From Burkholderiales bacterium (GTDB taxonomy: Bacteria; Pseudomonadota; Gammaproteobacteria; Burkholderiales; Nitrosomonadaceae): DNA of 64,000 nt. Every line of letters starts with the position of its first letter. Position 1 is the stretch's first letter. The notes below the pieces were generated by a model. It searched no databases. It was not told where the DNA came from and saw nothing but the letters and a program-made list of their open reading frames with translations. The DNA lies in assembly GCA_024235735.1 (NCBI GenBank), contig JACKLU010000010.1, positions 46,999 to 110,998 on the forward strand, in the 5' to 3' direction. Shown here piece by piece: positions 28,189 through 37,259 of this stretch. A program made the position numbers and the translations under genes.

Positions 28189-28254
28189 TGCAGCTACTCC
28201 TTATTCGGTTCAGAATTTCAACCGTTACACAACCAGAAAGGAGTAAACAACGTT

Positions 28255-28389
28255 ATGACTACACTAGAAAGAGACAACACGTCCGAAGCCGAAACGCTTA
28301 GAAACATGGGTATTAATATGGCAGTTATATTTGGCGTAATAACGGGGCTGATTGTTATATCCATATACTTGTCTGGCACATCTGGCTGA
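28255..28389 (+). CDS. FNR-box-controlled 44-residue membrane peptide
   Basis: A short gene with a strong ribosome site (AAAGGAG, eleven bases before ATG). The peptide has an acidic N-terminus (TTLERDNTSEAETLRNMG) and one C-terminal hydrophobic helix (INMAVIFGVITGLIVISIYL), so it is a single-pass membrane peptide. It is monocistronic: the next gene lies on the opposite strand. Small subunits of terminal oxidases and other respiratory enzymes look like this, but no family is recognised. The upstream exact FNR-type box suggests expression in low oxygen or NO. Confidence 0.72.
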   Translation: MTTLERDNTSEAETLRNMGINMAVIFGVITGLIVISIYLSGTSG

Positions 28390-28551
28390 TCAGTCGGCAG
28401 AAGCGTCAAAGGAATCTGCGGTCGAAAGATTCGAGGGAGCATACTGGTAATTCTGGAAAAATGCTCACAAAGCAGGGTAAGAGAGAGCAGTTTCCCCTGA
28501 AAAGAATCGATCGACTGTAGACGCTAAGCGATTTACTTACTCTATTGTCGC

Positions 28552-29457
28552 TCAAGTCTGCATGATTTGCTTTTCATTCTTCAACAATGATGATGGAATC
28601 AACTCTTCCACTAATGGTTCAAACGTCTCTTCATCAAAAGCAATATCACCATCGGCAACCGGGCCACCATGCGCCTTCAATCCTCTGAAATCAAAACGCA
28701 TAGTATCTGCCAGATGCGAAAGTTGTACATTCTGCATGGCCCGGAACATGGTTTCCAGTCTGCCGGGAAAACGTTTGTCCCAGTGCAGCAACATTTCCTT
28801 GATCACCTGACGCTGCATATTGGGTTGTGATCCACATAAATTGCACGGAATAATCGGAAAATCGGCGCTCTGTGCATAAGCAGCAATGTCTTTTTCCTTA
28901 CAATAAGCCAGTGGTCGAATGACAATGTGATTGCCGTCATCGCTGACCAGCTTCGGCGGCATGGCTTTAAGTTTGCCACCATAAAACATATTCAAAAAAA
29001 GTGTCTCGAGCATATCATCCCGATGATGGCCAAGTGCAATTTTGGTGGCGCCCAGCTCACTGGCAACACGATACAACACACCGCGACGCAGTCTAGAGCA
29101 CAGACTACAGGTCGTTTTTCCTTCTGCAATAACACGTTTAACAACACTATAGGTATCCTGTTCTACGATACGGTAAGGTACGCCGATTTGGCTCAGATAA
29201 TTTGGCAATACCTCGGCGGGAAAACCGGGTTGTTTCTGATCAAGATTCACCGCGACAAGTTCAAACCGTAATGGTGCGTGCGCTTGTAGGTTCAAAAGGA
29301 TATCCAGTAAAGCATAACTGTCTTTGCCCCCTGACAAACACACCATGATAAGGTCACCATCTTCAATCATATTGAAGTCCGCTATGGCTGTACCGACCAG
29401 GCGTCGCAATTTTTTGTGCAGTTTATTCGCGTTATAGCGTGCTTTGTTATGTGGCAT
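28552..29457 (-). CDS. ttcA: tRNA 2-thiocytidine biosynthesis protein TtcA
   Basis: A 301-residue PP-loop ATPase that makes 2-thiocytidine at position 32 of certain tRNAs using an iron-sulfur cluster. The PP-loop is LSGGKDS (residues about 41-47); two cysteine pairs, CSLCSR and CNLCGS, supply cluster ligands, and ALGHHRDDMLETLFLNMFYG is a family signature. The gene stands alone, divergent from the cupredoxin operon. Confidence 0.94.
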   Translation of the reverse strand: MPHNKARYNANKLHKKLRRLVGTAIADFNMIEDGDLIMVCLSGGKDSYALLDILLNLQAHAPLRFELVAVNLDQKQPGFPAEVLPNYLSQIGVPYRIVEQDTYSVVKRVIAEGKTTCSLCSRLRRGVLYRVASELGATKIALGHHRDDMLETLFLNMFYGGKLKAMPPKLVSDDGNHIVIRPLAYCKEKDIAAYAQSADFPIIPCNLCGSQPNMQRQVIKEMLLHWDKRFPGRLETMFRAMQNVQLSHLADTMRFDFRGLKAHGGPVADGDIAFDEETFEPLVEELIPSSLLKNEKQIMQT

Positions 29458-29616
29458 CTGTTAAAAAAATGAATTCCAAAAAGGTATTCCGCAATGGACA
29501 AAACAATTCGAACGATTTAGCATAATTGCATTCTAATGATTCAGTTTGGGCAATAAACATTGCAAACAAGCAGATCGGGAAAAATTCCAGATTTCCAGAA
29601 ATCCAATCATGCGATA

Positions 29617-30081
29617 ATGACTCAATTCATCAAGATTATACCACTGGCGGCTTTATCGATGCTTTTATCCACCACCAGCATGGCTTCGTCGATCGATGCG
29701 AACAATAGAAGTCCGGCAGGACACCTAGGCGCCGCCACTGATGTGGCGCGGGATATTAAAGTGACACAAGTGGATAATATGTTTTTGCCAAATGAAATCC
29801 GTGTTACCGAAGGTGAGACCATTCGCTTCATCGTCATCAACAAGGGAGATCATCAGCATGAAATGCTCATCGGAATGATGGATGACCTGAGGAAAGTCGC
29901 GAAACAAAGACGCAAGAATCCTGATGAAAATTCTGCAGAATCCGGTGTAATCAGACTCCATCCCGGCGAAAAAGGTGAAATTATCTGGACATTTGACCAG
30001 ATTGGAGAAATCGATTTTGCTTGTCCTCTGCCAGGACATTTCAAAGCGATGCGTGGAAAAATTTATGTGGAGAAAAAATGA
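29617..30081 (+). CDS. Exported cupredoxin-like protein
   Basis: A 154-residue periplasmic blue-copper-type protein. A signal peptide (IIPLAALSMLLSTTSMAS) is followed by a plastocyanin/azurin-like domain. Type-1 copper ligands are His81 (QHEMLIG), Cys136, His141 and Met145 (CPLPGHFKAMRG). The spacing is typical of a compact cupredoxin. ATG 29617 is preferred over a longer frame from 29560 because it puts the signal peptide first. Its stop overlaps the start of the DUF411 gene (ATGA). Roles in copper handling or electron transfer are both possible. Confidence 0.88.
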   Translation: MTQFIKIIPLAALSMLLSTTSMASSIDANNRSPAGHLGAATDVARDIKVTQVDNMFLPNEIRVTEGETIRFIVINKGDHQHEMLIGMMDDLRKVAKQRRKNPDENSAESGVIRLHPGEKGEIIWTFDQIGEIDFACPLPGHFKAMRGKIYVEKK

Positions 30082-30632
30082 AGAAACAGTTACATAACTT
30101 ATTGTCCGGAGCCATTATAGGCATTGGTTTGTCAAGCTTCCCTTTGCAGGCCCTGGCGACAACAACTGTCGAGGTCTACAAAAGCCCAACCTGTGGCTGC
30201 TGCGGAAAATGGGTTGATCATATGAAAGCACATGGCTTTACCGTCATCACCAAGGATGTCGGCAATAAGGAGATTCGCAAAAAGGTTGGCATGTCGGAAT
30301 CCCTCGGCTCCTGTCATACAGCTTTAGTGAATGGGTATGTCATGGAAGGTCACATACCCGCACCGGATATTATTCGCTTTCTCAAGGAAAAACCCGACGC
30401 CTTGGGACTGGCTGTACCGGACATGCCGCATGGCTCCCCAGGCATGGAAGGCCAGCGCGTCGATCCTTACAATGTCCTCAAAGTCAATGCACCCGGCCAA
30501 CAACGCAGAGATACTGAAATTTACAGCCGGCACAATTTTCCTCAAACCAGAAAAGAAACTTCGTCCGCACCGGCAGCTACTTCAGACAACGAATCCGGAA
30601 ACGGCATTTCGATCATGCGGTTAAAAAATTAA
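30078..30632 (+). CDS. DUF411 metal-binding exported protein
   Basis: A 184-residue protein of the DUF411 family, often found near copper-resistance genes. It has a signal peptide (LLSGAIIGIGLSSFPLQALA), then VEVYKSPTCGCCGKWVDHMK with cysteines 39, 41 and 42, and GSCHTALVNGYVMEGHIPAPDI. The C-terminal ~60 residues are an extra polar tail. ATG at 30078 overlaps the cupredoxin stop. The pair is probably a copper-related unit, with the cytochrome c gene downstream. Confidence 0.87.
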   Translation: MKKQLHNLLSGAIIGIGLSSFPLQALATTTVEVYKSPTCGCCGKWVDHMKAHGFTVITKDVGNKEIRKKVGMSESLGSCHTALVNGYVMEGHIPAPDIIRFLKEKPDALGLAVPDMPHGSPGMEGQRVDPYNVLKVNAPGQQRRDTEIYSRHNFPQTRKETSSAPAATSDNESGNGISIMRLKN

Positions 30633-30645
30633 CATACGCCCGTTC

Positions 30646-31119
30646 ATGTCAATCCGTTATCGTTATTTATGGCTATTAGGCAGTATGTTGCTCTTTACTG
30701 GCTGTGACGTTAATCAGCAAGCTGAACCGCGTTCGCTGAGTGACATTCTGAATTTGAATCCCGGTCGCGTCGAAAGGAATTTTGATCCAACGCAGATTCA
30801 ACGTGGATCAGATCTATTTCATACGCATTGCGCAGGTTGCCATGGAGAAAATGCCGTTGGCACCCCCGATTGGCGTACACCGAATCCGGATGGCCGGTTC
30901 CCTCCGCCTCCGCTGAACGGCACAGCACACGACTGGCATCATTCAACGGCAGTTCTAAAGAAAACCATTCTCAAAGGCGGGCCGCCTGAAATCAGCGCCA
31001 TGCCTGCATGGGAAGGCATTCTGACAGAACAGCAGGTCGACGATATTGTAGTATGGATTAAATCGTTATGGTCCGATGAAATCTATGTGATGTGGTACAA
31101 CAATTTTGAGGACAAATAA
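30646..31119 (+). CDS. Class-I cytochrome c lipoprotein
   Basis: A 157-residue lipoprotein-type monohaem cytochrome. The N-terminal segment LLGSMLLFTGC ends in a lipobox with Cys20. The haem motif is CAGCH (C62, C65, H66), and MPAWEGIL gives the probable methionine ligand. It follows DUF411 by 13 bases and is part of the same operon. The upstream cupredoxin could be its redox partner. Confidence 0.88.
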   Translation: MSIRYRYLWLLGSMLLFTGCDVNQQAEPRSLSDILNLNPGRVERNFDPTQIQRGSDLFHTHCAGCHGENAVGTPDWRTPNPDGRFPPPPLNGTAHDWHHSTAVLKKTILKGGPPEISAMPAWEGILTEQQVDDIVVWIKSLWSDEIYVMWYNNFEDK

Positions 31120-31213
31120 TATACCTAGAATCAGTCACATAACATGCGCACAATTGTCGTCTGAATGCCTACGCAATCAGGCGTGGCTTGTTCTGTTATA
31201 AGCCGCCTAATTT

Positions 31214-32623
31214 ATGAGTCCGTACGGCAGCGAAAGTGATTTAACCGGCGCCGCTACTTTAACCAGCTGCCCGACATCTTTCATACCCAAAGCCGTACGA
31301 GGCTCGCTGTTTTTTTTTCTGGATGATCCGGGTACGGATAACGACCCCGTCAGCAGCTATCGGTATTATGAAGATGGTATATTGATACTGACTGATGACG
31401 GTCATATTGCGGATATCGGTTCGGCAACGGATATGCAGTCCAGATATGGCCTTACCCATCGTGACATTATTGATCACAGCGGCAAATTGATTGTCCCTGG
31501 ATTTATCGATACGCATACGCATTACCCTCAATCCGAAATTATTGCGGCCTACGGACATCAGCTCATTGAATGGCTGGAAAAATATGCTTTCCCTGCCGAG
31601 GCTGAATTTATCGATAAACACTATGCACGCACGATCAGCCGTTTTTTCCTTTCCGAGCTGCTGCGCAACGGCACCACCACCGCACTGATCTTCGGCAGCG
31701 TTCATAAAGTTTCTGCAGAAGCGCTGTTTGAAGAGGCGGAAAAGTTAAATATGCGCATCATTGGCGGCAAAGTCATGATGGATCGTAATGCGCCGCAATA
31801 TCTGCTGGATACGCCGGAAACCGCCTATTCGGACAGCAAAGCGTTGATCGAGACATGGCATAACAAACGTGGTCGTATACGCTATGCGGTTACGCCACGC
31901 TTTGCCGCCACCAGCAGCAACGAACAGCTCCAGGCTGCGCAGCGACTTTATCATGCCTACGACGATGTGTATTTGCAAACACATGTTTCCGAGAATCAAC
32001 ACGAGATTGCATGGGTTAAACAGCTTTTTCCATCATCGAAATCATACCTGAATGTCTATAACGATTTTGGTCTCGTAGGCCCCAGAAGTATTTTCGCCCA
32101 CGGCATCCATTTAACAGATGATGAATTCAAGCTGCTGGCCGATAAAAGTGCGGCAATTGCATTCTGCCCCACCTCGAATTTGTTTCTGGGTAGCGGCCTT
32201 TTCAACTTCAATCACGCCTGCTTGGCCAATGTCAGACTTACGCTGGGAACCGATATTGGCGCCGGAACCAGTTTTTCCATGCTAAAAACCATGGCGGAAG
32301 CTTATAAGGTTATTCAACTGCAAAACAACTCTGCATTGGCATCGAAAAAGAAAACCGCATTAACACCCTTCAAAGCACTCTATATGACAACGCTTGGCGC
32401 AGCGCGCGCACTTTTTCTGGAAGACAAAATCGGAACATTACAACCTGGAAAAGAAGGCGACTTTATCGTACTGAACCCGGATGCCACGCCATTACTCAGC
32501 TTTCGCATGAAAAAAACACCGTCACTTGCTGATCGACTGTTTGCATTCATGATGCTGGCTGACGATCGCGCCATTGATGCAGTGTATCTGATGGGTAAAC
32601 GCTGGCAGAATAACAGCGTATAG
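31214..32623 (+). CDS. guaD: Guanine deaminase
   Basis: A 469-residue amidohydrolase that turns guanine into xanthine and ammonia. The zinc site shows VPGFIDTHTHYPQ, THVSENQHEI, FAHGIHLTDDE and TLGTDIGAG; FGSVHKVSAEALFEEA and CPTSNLFLGSGLFNF are family segments. Purine-degradation genes are not adjacent. In an ammonia oxidiser the released ammonia could be used as substrate (inference). Confidence 0.93.
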   Translation: MSPYGSESDLTGAATLTSCPTSFIPKAVRGSLFFFLDDPGTDNDPVSSYRYYEDGILILTDDGHIADIGSATDMQSRYGLTHRDIIDHSGKLIVPGFIDTHTHYPQSEIIAAYGHQLIEWLEKYAFPAEAEFIDKHYARTISRFFLSELLRNGTTTALIFGSVHKVSAEALFEEAEKLNMRIIGGKVMMDRNAPQYLLDTPETAYSDSKALIETWHNKRGRIRYAVTPRFAATSSNEQLQAAQRLYHAYDDVYLQTHVSENQHEIAWVKQLFPSSKSYLNVYNDFGLVGPRSIFAHGIHLTDDEFKLLADKSAAIAFCPTSNLFLGSGLFNFNHACLANVRLTLGTDIGAGTSFSMLKTMAEAYKVIQLQNNSALASKKKTALTPFKALYMTTLGAARALFLEDKIGTLQPGKEGDFIVLNPDATPLLSFRMKKTPSLADRLFAFMMLADDRAIDAVYLMGKRWQNNSV

Positions 32624-32816
32624 CGCTCAAGCTGATCGCCGCATAAATACCATAATGACTTTTCCGCCATGATTCTTGTTTTAAACTATTTAACCGTTTA
32701 AGATGAAAAAACACGGATTGATTGAGCAGCTCTTCGATGATTTATATCAAAGTATTTTTTGACTGGTTTTATTATCGTTCCGTAGCCACACAAAATAAAC
32801 ATTTAAGGAGATTGCC

Positions 32817-33296
32817 ATGACAAGAGACCCCATTCGTCTACAACGTATTCTTGATGAAAAAGAACATGATACCTACCGAATAAAAGGAAAGCTTGCCGAA
32901 CCCACGGTCTGTCCGAATTGTCACGCGGTCTATCATAAAGGACATTGGCAATGGCTCGATATCCCGGACGGCGCAGATGAACACAAGTGTCCTGCCTGCC
33001 TGCGTATAGAAGATAATGTGCCTTGCGGATATGTCAGCATCAGCGGTGCATTCTACAAGCAACATAAAGAAGAAATCATGGGATTGATCCGCAACAAGGA
33101 AAACCGTGAAAAAACCGACCACCCGTTGAACCGGATCATGAATATCAGCGAAACCGCTGACGGTCTGGAAATTACCACCACCGACATGCACCTGCCGCGC
33201 GACATCGGTGTTGCATTGGAACATGCCTTTGATGGCGAACTGGATTACCACTATGAATCTGAGAGCAACATTCTCAGAGTCAAGTGGTCACGGTAA
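32817..33296 (+). CDS. BCAM0308-like zinc-ribbon protein
   Basis: A 159-residue protein with two cysteine pairs (VCPNCHAVYHKGHW and CPACLRIEDNVPCG) that should form a zinc ribbon, followed by an NMD3-like C-terminal fold (HPLNRIMNISETADGLEITTTD, LPRDIGVALEHAFDG). TAAGGAG fixes the start. Relatives of this small family are of unknown role and are seen in denitrifying and stress contexts. It converges on ftsH. Confidence 0.78.
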   Translation: MTRDPIRLQRILDEKEHDTYRIKGKLAEPTVCPNCHAVYHKGHWQWLDIPDGADEHKCPACLRIEDNVPCGYVSISGAFYKQHKEEIMGLIRNKENREKTDHPLNRIMNISETADGLEITTTDMHLPRDIGVALEHAFDGELDYHYESESNILRVKWSR

Positions 33297-33328
33297 ATCG
33301 CCTGAAACTGGAACGGGCTTGGTATATA

Positions 33329-35143
33329 TCAGTTTCTCACAATTGCCTGCTTCAGTTTCTCAATTTCAGGTGCATTAAGTGTTTCCGTTTTCAATAATGC
33401 TTCAGCTGAGCGATCAAGTAGTGCACGGTTAGCCTGCAAAATACCGATTGATCGCGCCAGCGCCTGATCAATCAGTTCACGCACAGCATTATCCACCTTA
33501 TTTGCGGTATCTTCGCTGTAATAACGCGTCTGAGGCATGGGTACATTCGGTTGTAAAAACGCGGACTGTTCACGTTCATACGCAACGTGCCCCAATGCAT
33601 CGCTCATGCCGTAACGCAAAACCATAGCGCGGGCAATATCGGTGGCCCGCGCCAGATCGTCGGCAGCACCGGTTGAAATTTCATTAAACACAATTTGCTC
33701 GGCAGCTCTCCCTCCTAACAGAACCGACATTTTGTTCCGCAGCTCGTCTTTACTCATCAAAAAGCGATCTTCGGTCGGGCGTTGTATGGTATATCCGAGC
33801 GCACCGATTCCTCGCGGGATAATCGAAACCTTGTGGACTTCATCCGTGCCCGGCAATGCCAGGGCAACCATCGCGTGCCCGAGTTCATGAAATGCAACCA
33901 CCCGCCGCTCGTTCGGATTCAACAGACGGTTACGCTTCTCCAGGCCGGCGACAATACGTTCGATGGCATTGTTAAAATCATCCATGGTCACCGACGCCGC
34001 ATTGCGGCGCGTCGCGAGCAATGCGGCCTCATTGATGAGATTCGCCAGATCTGCGCCGGTAAAGCCAGGCGTTAGCGCAGCGATTTGTTCGATCTGCACA
34101 TCACTATTTAGTCTTACTTTTTTCATGTGCACTACCAGTATCTGTTCACGTCCGGATTTATCAGGACGGTCGACCAGCACCTGACGATCAAAACGCCCGG
34201 CGCGCAGCAGCGCCGGATCAAGAATTTCCGGCCGGTTGGTCGCCGCCAGCAACACGATGCCGCTGGTAGGATCAAAACCATCCAGCTCGGCCAGTAATTG
34301 ATTTAATGTCTGCTCTTTCTCATCGTGCCCGCCTCCCAGACCATAAGCACCACGCGCTCGTCCCAAGGCATCGAGTTCATCAATGAAAATAATTGCCGGC
34401 GCCATCAACCGCGCCTGTTCGAAAAGATCGCGCACGCGCGCGGCGCCAACACCGACAAACATTTCAACAAACTCAGAACCTGAAATCGAAAAAAACGGCA
34501 CGCCGGCTTCACCTGCCACAGCGCGCGCCAGCAGTGTTTTACCGGTACCGGGCGGCCCGACCAGTAAAATACCTTTTGGCGCACGTCCGCCAAGCCGTCC
34601 GTAACCTGCCGGGTCTTTCAGAAAATGAATAATTTCAATCAATTCTTCCTTAGCTTCATCCACGCCCGCCACATCCGCAAACGTGACCTTGGTTTCCTTC
34701 TCGACAAACACCTTGGCGCGGCTTTTGCCAATCGACATCATGCCTTCGCTCACCCCACCACCTATGCGGCGGATAATAAACAGCCAGATACCGATAAAAA
34801 TCGCCATCGGCAGCAGCCAGGAAAGCAGATCACGCAGCCAGGTGCTTTTGACCACACCCGTGTATTCAACATTATATTTTTCCAGTTCTCCGGCAAAATC
34901 CGGATCGACGCGCGTGGTGACAAATTCCGTGAAACCGTCCGCATGCGGAGTCTTCAGTGAACCATAAATATGCTGATCCGTAATCGAAATCTTGGCAATC
35001 TGCCCTTGCTCGAGCAAGTGTTGGAAACGGCTGTAGGAAATCGGCTCAATCTGCGTATACTGTGCGTAGAGATGCTGCAGAAACAACACGCTGAGCACAG
35101 CAACAATGACATACCAGAAATTAACTTGTTCTTTTTTATCCAT
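33329..35143 (-). CDS. ftsH: ATP-dependent zinc metalloprotease FtsH
   Basis: A 604-residue membrane-bound AAA protease that removes misassembled membrane proteins. Two N-terminal helices (about 10-26 and 105-124) flank a small periplasmic domain; the AAA module has Walker A GPPGTGKT (196-203) and the zinc site is AFHELGH near residue 415. The usual betaproteobacterial rlmE-ftsH neighbourhood is missing, so this is probably an extra FtsH. A 143-bp repeat copy lies immediately upstream in its leader region. Confidence 0.93.
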   Translation of the reverse strand: MDKKEQVNFWYVIVAVLSVLFLQHLYAQYTQIEPISYSRFQHLLEQGQIAKISITDQHIYGSLKTPHADGFTEFVTTRVDPDFAGELEKYNVEYTGVVKSTWLRDLLSWLLPMAIFIGIWLFIIRRIGGGVSEGMMSIGKSRAKVFVEKETKVTFADVAGVDEAKEELIEIIHFLKDPAGYGRLGGRAPKGILLVGPPGTGKTLLARAVAGEAGVPFFSISGSEFVEMFVGVGAARVRDLFEQARLMAPAIIFIDELDALGRARGAYGLGGGHDEKEQTLNQLLAELDGFDPTSGIVLLAATNRPEILDPALLRAGRFDRQVLVDRPDKSGREQILVVHMKKVRLNSDVQIEQIAALTPGFTGADLANLINEAALLATRRNAASVTMDDFNNAIERIVAGLEKRNRLLNPNERRVVAFHELGHAMVALALPGTDEVHKVSIIPRGIGALGYTIQRPTEDRFLMSKDELRNKMSVLLGGRAAEQIVFNEISTGAADDLARATDIARAMVLRYGMSDALGHVAYEREQSAFLQPNVPMPQTRYYSEDTANKVDNAVRELIDQALARSIGILQANRALLDRSAEALLKTETLNAPEIEKLKQAIVRN

Positions 35144-35167
35144 ATTAATATTACTTTGTCAGATTCA

Positions 35168-35310
35168 AGGGCATCTCAAAAAATCCAGATTTTGTCACAA
35201 CACTTTGTTGCTCACAAAAAATGTTTCCTTACATATCAATCACATGTCGCGTCAACATTTTTTGCTCATGCCTCGTTTTGTTTAAAACTTAGAATTTCTA
35301 GAGACGCCCT
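35168..35310. repeat. Dispersed intergenic repeat, copy B, with inverted ends
   Basis: About 143 bases related to copy A at 24385-24532. The ends AGGGCATCTC (35168-35177) and GAGACGCCCT (35301-35310) are inverted repeats with 9 of 10 positions complementary, so it resembles a small non-autonomous mobile element. It lies between ftsH and the antiporter gene and may carry the ftsH promoter. It contains no gene. Confidence 0.62.
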
Positions 35311-35374
35311 CAGCAAAACTCAAAAAACGAGTAACACCAAAATCATCCGACAAAGTAAAGTGACTCTTGAAGAT

Positions 35375-37066
35375 TTACCGATCGAAACGTTGCAGCACGT
35401 GTTGCATCATGTTTTTGGCGAGCTCTTCCGTGCTGTAAAATACAGTGCCCAGATTGTCCTTTTTTAACAGCGCGGCTTCATCTTCGTTACTCGAACGTAT
35501 AACGATTTCAATATCCGGATTCAATGTTTGTGCCGTGTTGACCATCTGACGCACATTGAGTGGATCGGATACGGTAATAACAAGCATTGCGGCGTCGGCG
35601 ATATGCGCCTGGATCAATACAGCCGGTTCCGCTGCATCTCCACTGACAGCGGCCAGATTCTGGTCGCGCAGATCCTGAACCAGTTCACGATTCCGGTCGA
35701 CGACAACATACGGAATGCTCTGTTCGCCCAAAGCACCAGCAATACGTTTACCCACCTGGCCGTAGCCGACCAGCACAACTTGTCCTTCAAGATAACGGCG
35801 CTCGGTACTCATCGGCAGTTCCGCATACGGATCATCCCGCGTTGCAAATTTACGCGCCAACCGGGAGTGCTCAAGAAACCATTTGCTCACGGGCGCAATT
35901 GTTGCAAAAGCTATCGGATTAAAAGCGATTGAAACCAATGCGCCGGCCAGTACCAGACTGAATCCTTCGGCAGGCAGCAAGTCCAGAGAAAGTCCCAGCC
36001 CTGCGAGAATAAAAGAAAATTCCCCGATCTGGCCAAGGCTTGCTGCAACGATCAGTGCCGTATTCAATGGATAGCGGAAAAGCAATACCAGCAGCAACGC
36101 CGCAATGGATTTTCCGACCACAATAATGGCAACCACACCCAGCACATGCAGCGGCTCTTCGATCAATATGGCGGGATCAAACAGCATACCGACAGAAACG
36201 AAAAAAAGCACTGCAAATGCATCTCTCAGCGGCAGGCTTTCTTCCGCAGCGCGCCCGCTGAATTGTGATTCGCGCATGACCATGCCAGCAAAAAAAGCAC
36301 CGAGTGCGAAGGAAACGTTAAATATCATCGCTGCGCCGTAAGCGATACAAATGGCAAACGAGACAACCGCAAGCGTAAACAGCTCGCGCGAGCCTGTCTG
36401 GGCGACCTGCCATAGCAGCCACGGCAATACGCGGCGTCCGACCACCAGCATCAGGGCGATAAAAATCATCACTTGCAATAATGTCAAGGTAATCGTCTGC
36501 CACAACGGCGCCTGATTACCCGCGCTGCTTTCAGAGCCACCGAGTAAACCCGCCAGCGAAGGCAATAACACCAGTATCAATACGGTAACCAAATCTTCAA
36601 CAATGAGCCAACCCACGGCGATGCGACCATTCATCGTTTCCAGAAATCCGCGCGACTCAAGTGCACGCAGCAAGACCACTGTACTCGCACAGGACAACGA
36701 AAGCCCAAGAACCAGTCCTGCCCCGATGTCCCATCCCCAGCCGTAAGCCAGCAGCATGCCCAACAATGTCGCCACCGTCATTTGTACCACGGCACCGGGT
36801 AGCGCAATACGTTTTACCGCCAGCAAATCTGCCAGTGAAAAATGCAGGCCGACGCCGAACATCAGCAGCATCACACCGATTTCAGCGAGTTCTGTTGCTA
36901 ATTTTGCATCCGCAGTATAACCGGGTGTCGCTGGACCGATAACGATACCGGCCAAAAGATAACCGACCAGCGCAGGCGTTTTTAACCGCTCGGCGATAAA
37001 ACCAAATATCAGTGCGAGGCCAAAACCGGCGGCTATGGTGGTAATTAATACGAGACTATGCTCCAT
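35375..37066 (-). CDS. CPA2-type cation:proton antiporter with TrkA-N domain
   Basis: A 563-residue Kef/YbaL-like transporter. Roughly the first 390 residues hold about twelve membrane helices, with the family segments PALVGYLLAGIVIGPATPG and LGAFFAGMVMRES. The C-terminal part is a Rossmann TrkA-N domain (QVVLVGYGQVGKRIAGAL) that senses nucleotide. It exports potassium or sodium against protons. No regulatory KefF/KefG gene is near. Exact ion unknown. Confidence 0.9.
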   Translation of the reverse strand: MEHSLVLITTIAAGFGLALIFGFIAERLKTPALVGYLLAGIVIGPATPGYTADAKLATELAEIGVMLLMFGVGLHFSLADLLAVKRIALPGAVVQMTVATLLGMLLAYGWGWDIGAGLVLGLSLSCASTVVLLRALESRGFLETMNGRIAVGWLIVEDLVTVLILVLLPSLAGLLGGSESSAGNQAPLWQTITLTLLQVMIFIALMLVVGRRVLPWLLWQVAQTGSRELFTLAVVSFAICIAYGAAMIFNVSFALGAFFAGMVMRESQFSGRAAEESLPLRDAFAVLFFVSVGMLFDPAILIEEPLHVLGVVAIIVVGKSIAALLLVLLFRYPLNTALIVAASLGQIGEFSFILAGLGLSLDLLPAEGFSLVLAGALVSIAFNPIAFATIAPVSKWFLEHSRLARKFATRDDPYAELPMSTERRYLEGQVVLVGYGQVGKRIAGALGEQSIPYVVVDRNRELVQDLRDQNLAAVSGDAAEPAVLIQAHIADAAMLVITVSDPLNVRQMVNTAQTLNPDIEIVIRSSNEDEAALLKKDNLGTVFYSTEELAKNMMQHVLQRFDR

Positions 37067-37259
37067 ACACTCTCCAGCAAAATTGCGTCAAACGCGCATA
37101 CATATAACTGACATAAAGTAAACTTCATCGCCCTCGAATTGTTGTCTATTCGTCACTGCTTGTCACGTACCTGCGCTTGTTTAAATGGGCAATGACCAGT
37201 AAAGTTAATTCCTCATTGCAACCGCAAATCATCAAAACCCTTCAACTGGCTTTTGATCC

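Noticed and set aside
37100..37200. Possible third copy of the dispersed repeat between the antiporter and phosphotransferase genes
   Set aside because: Only a short block like GCGCTTGTTTAAAT resembles copies A and B; too little to call.
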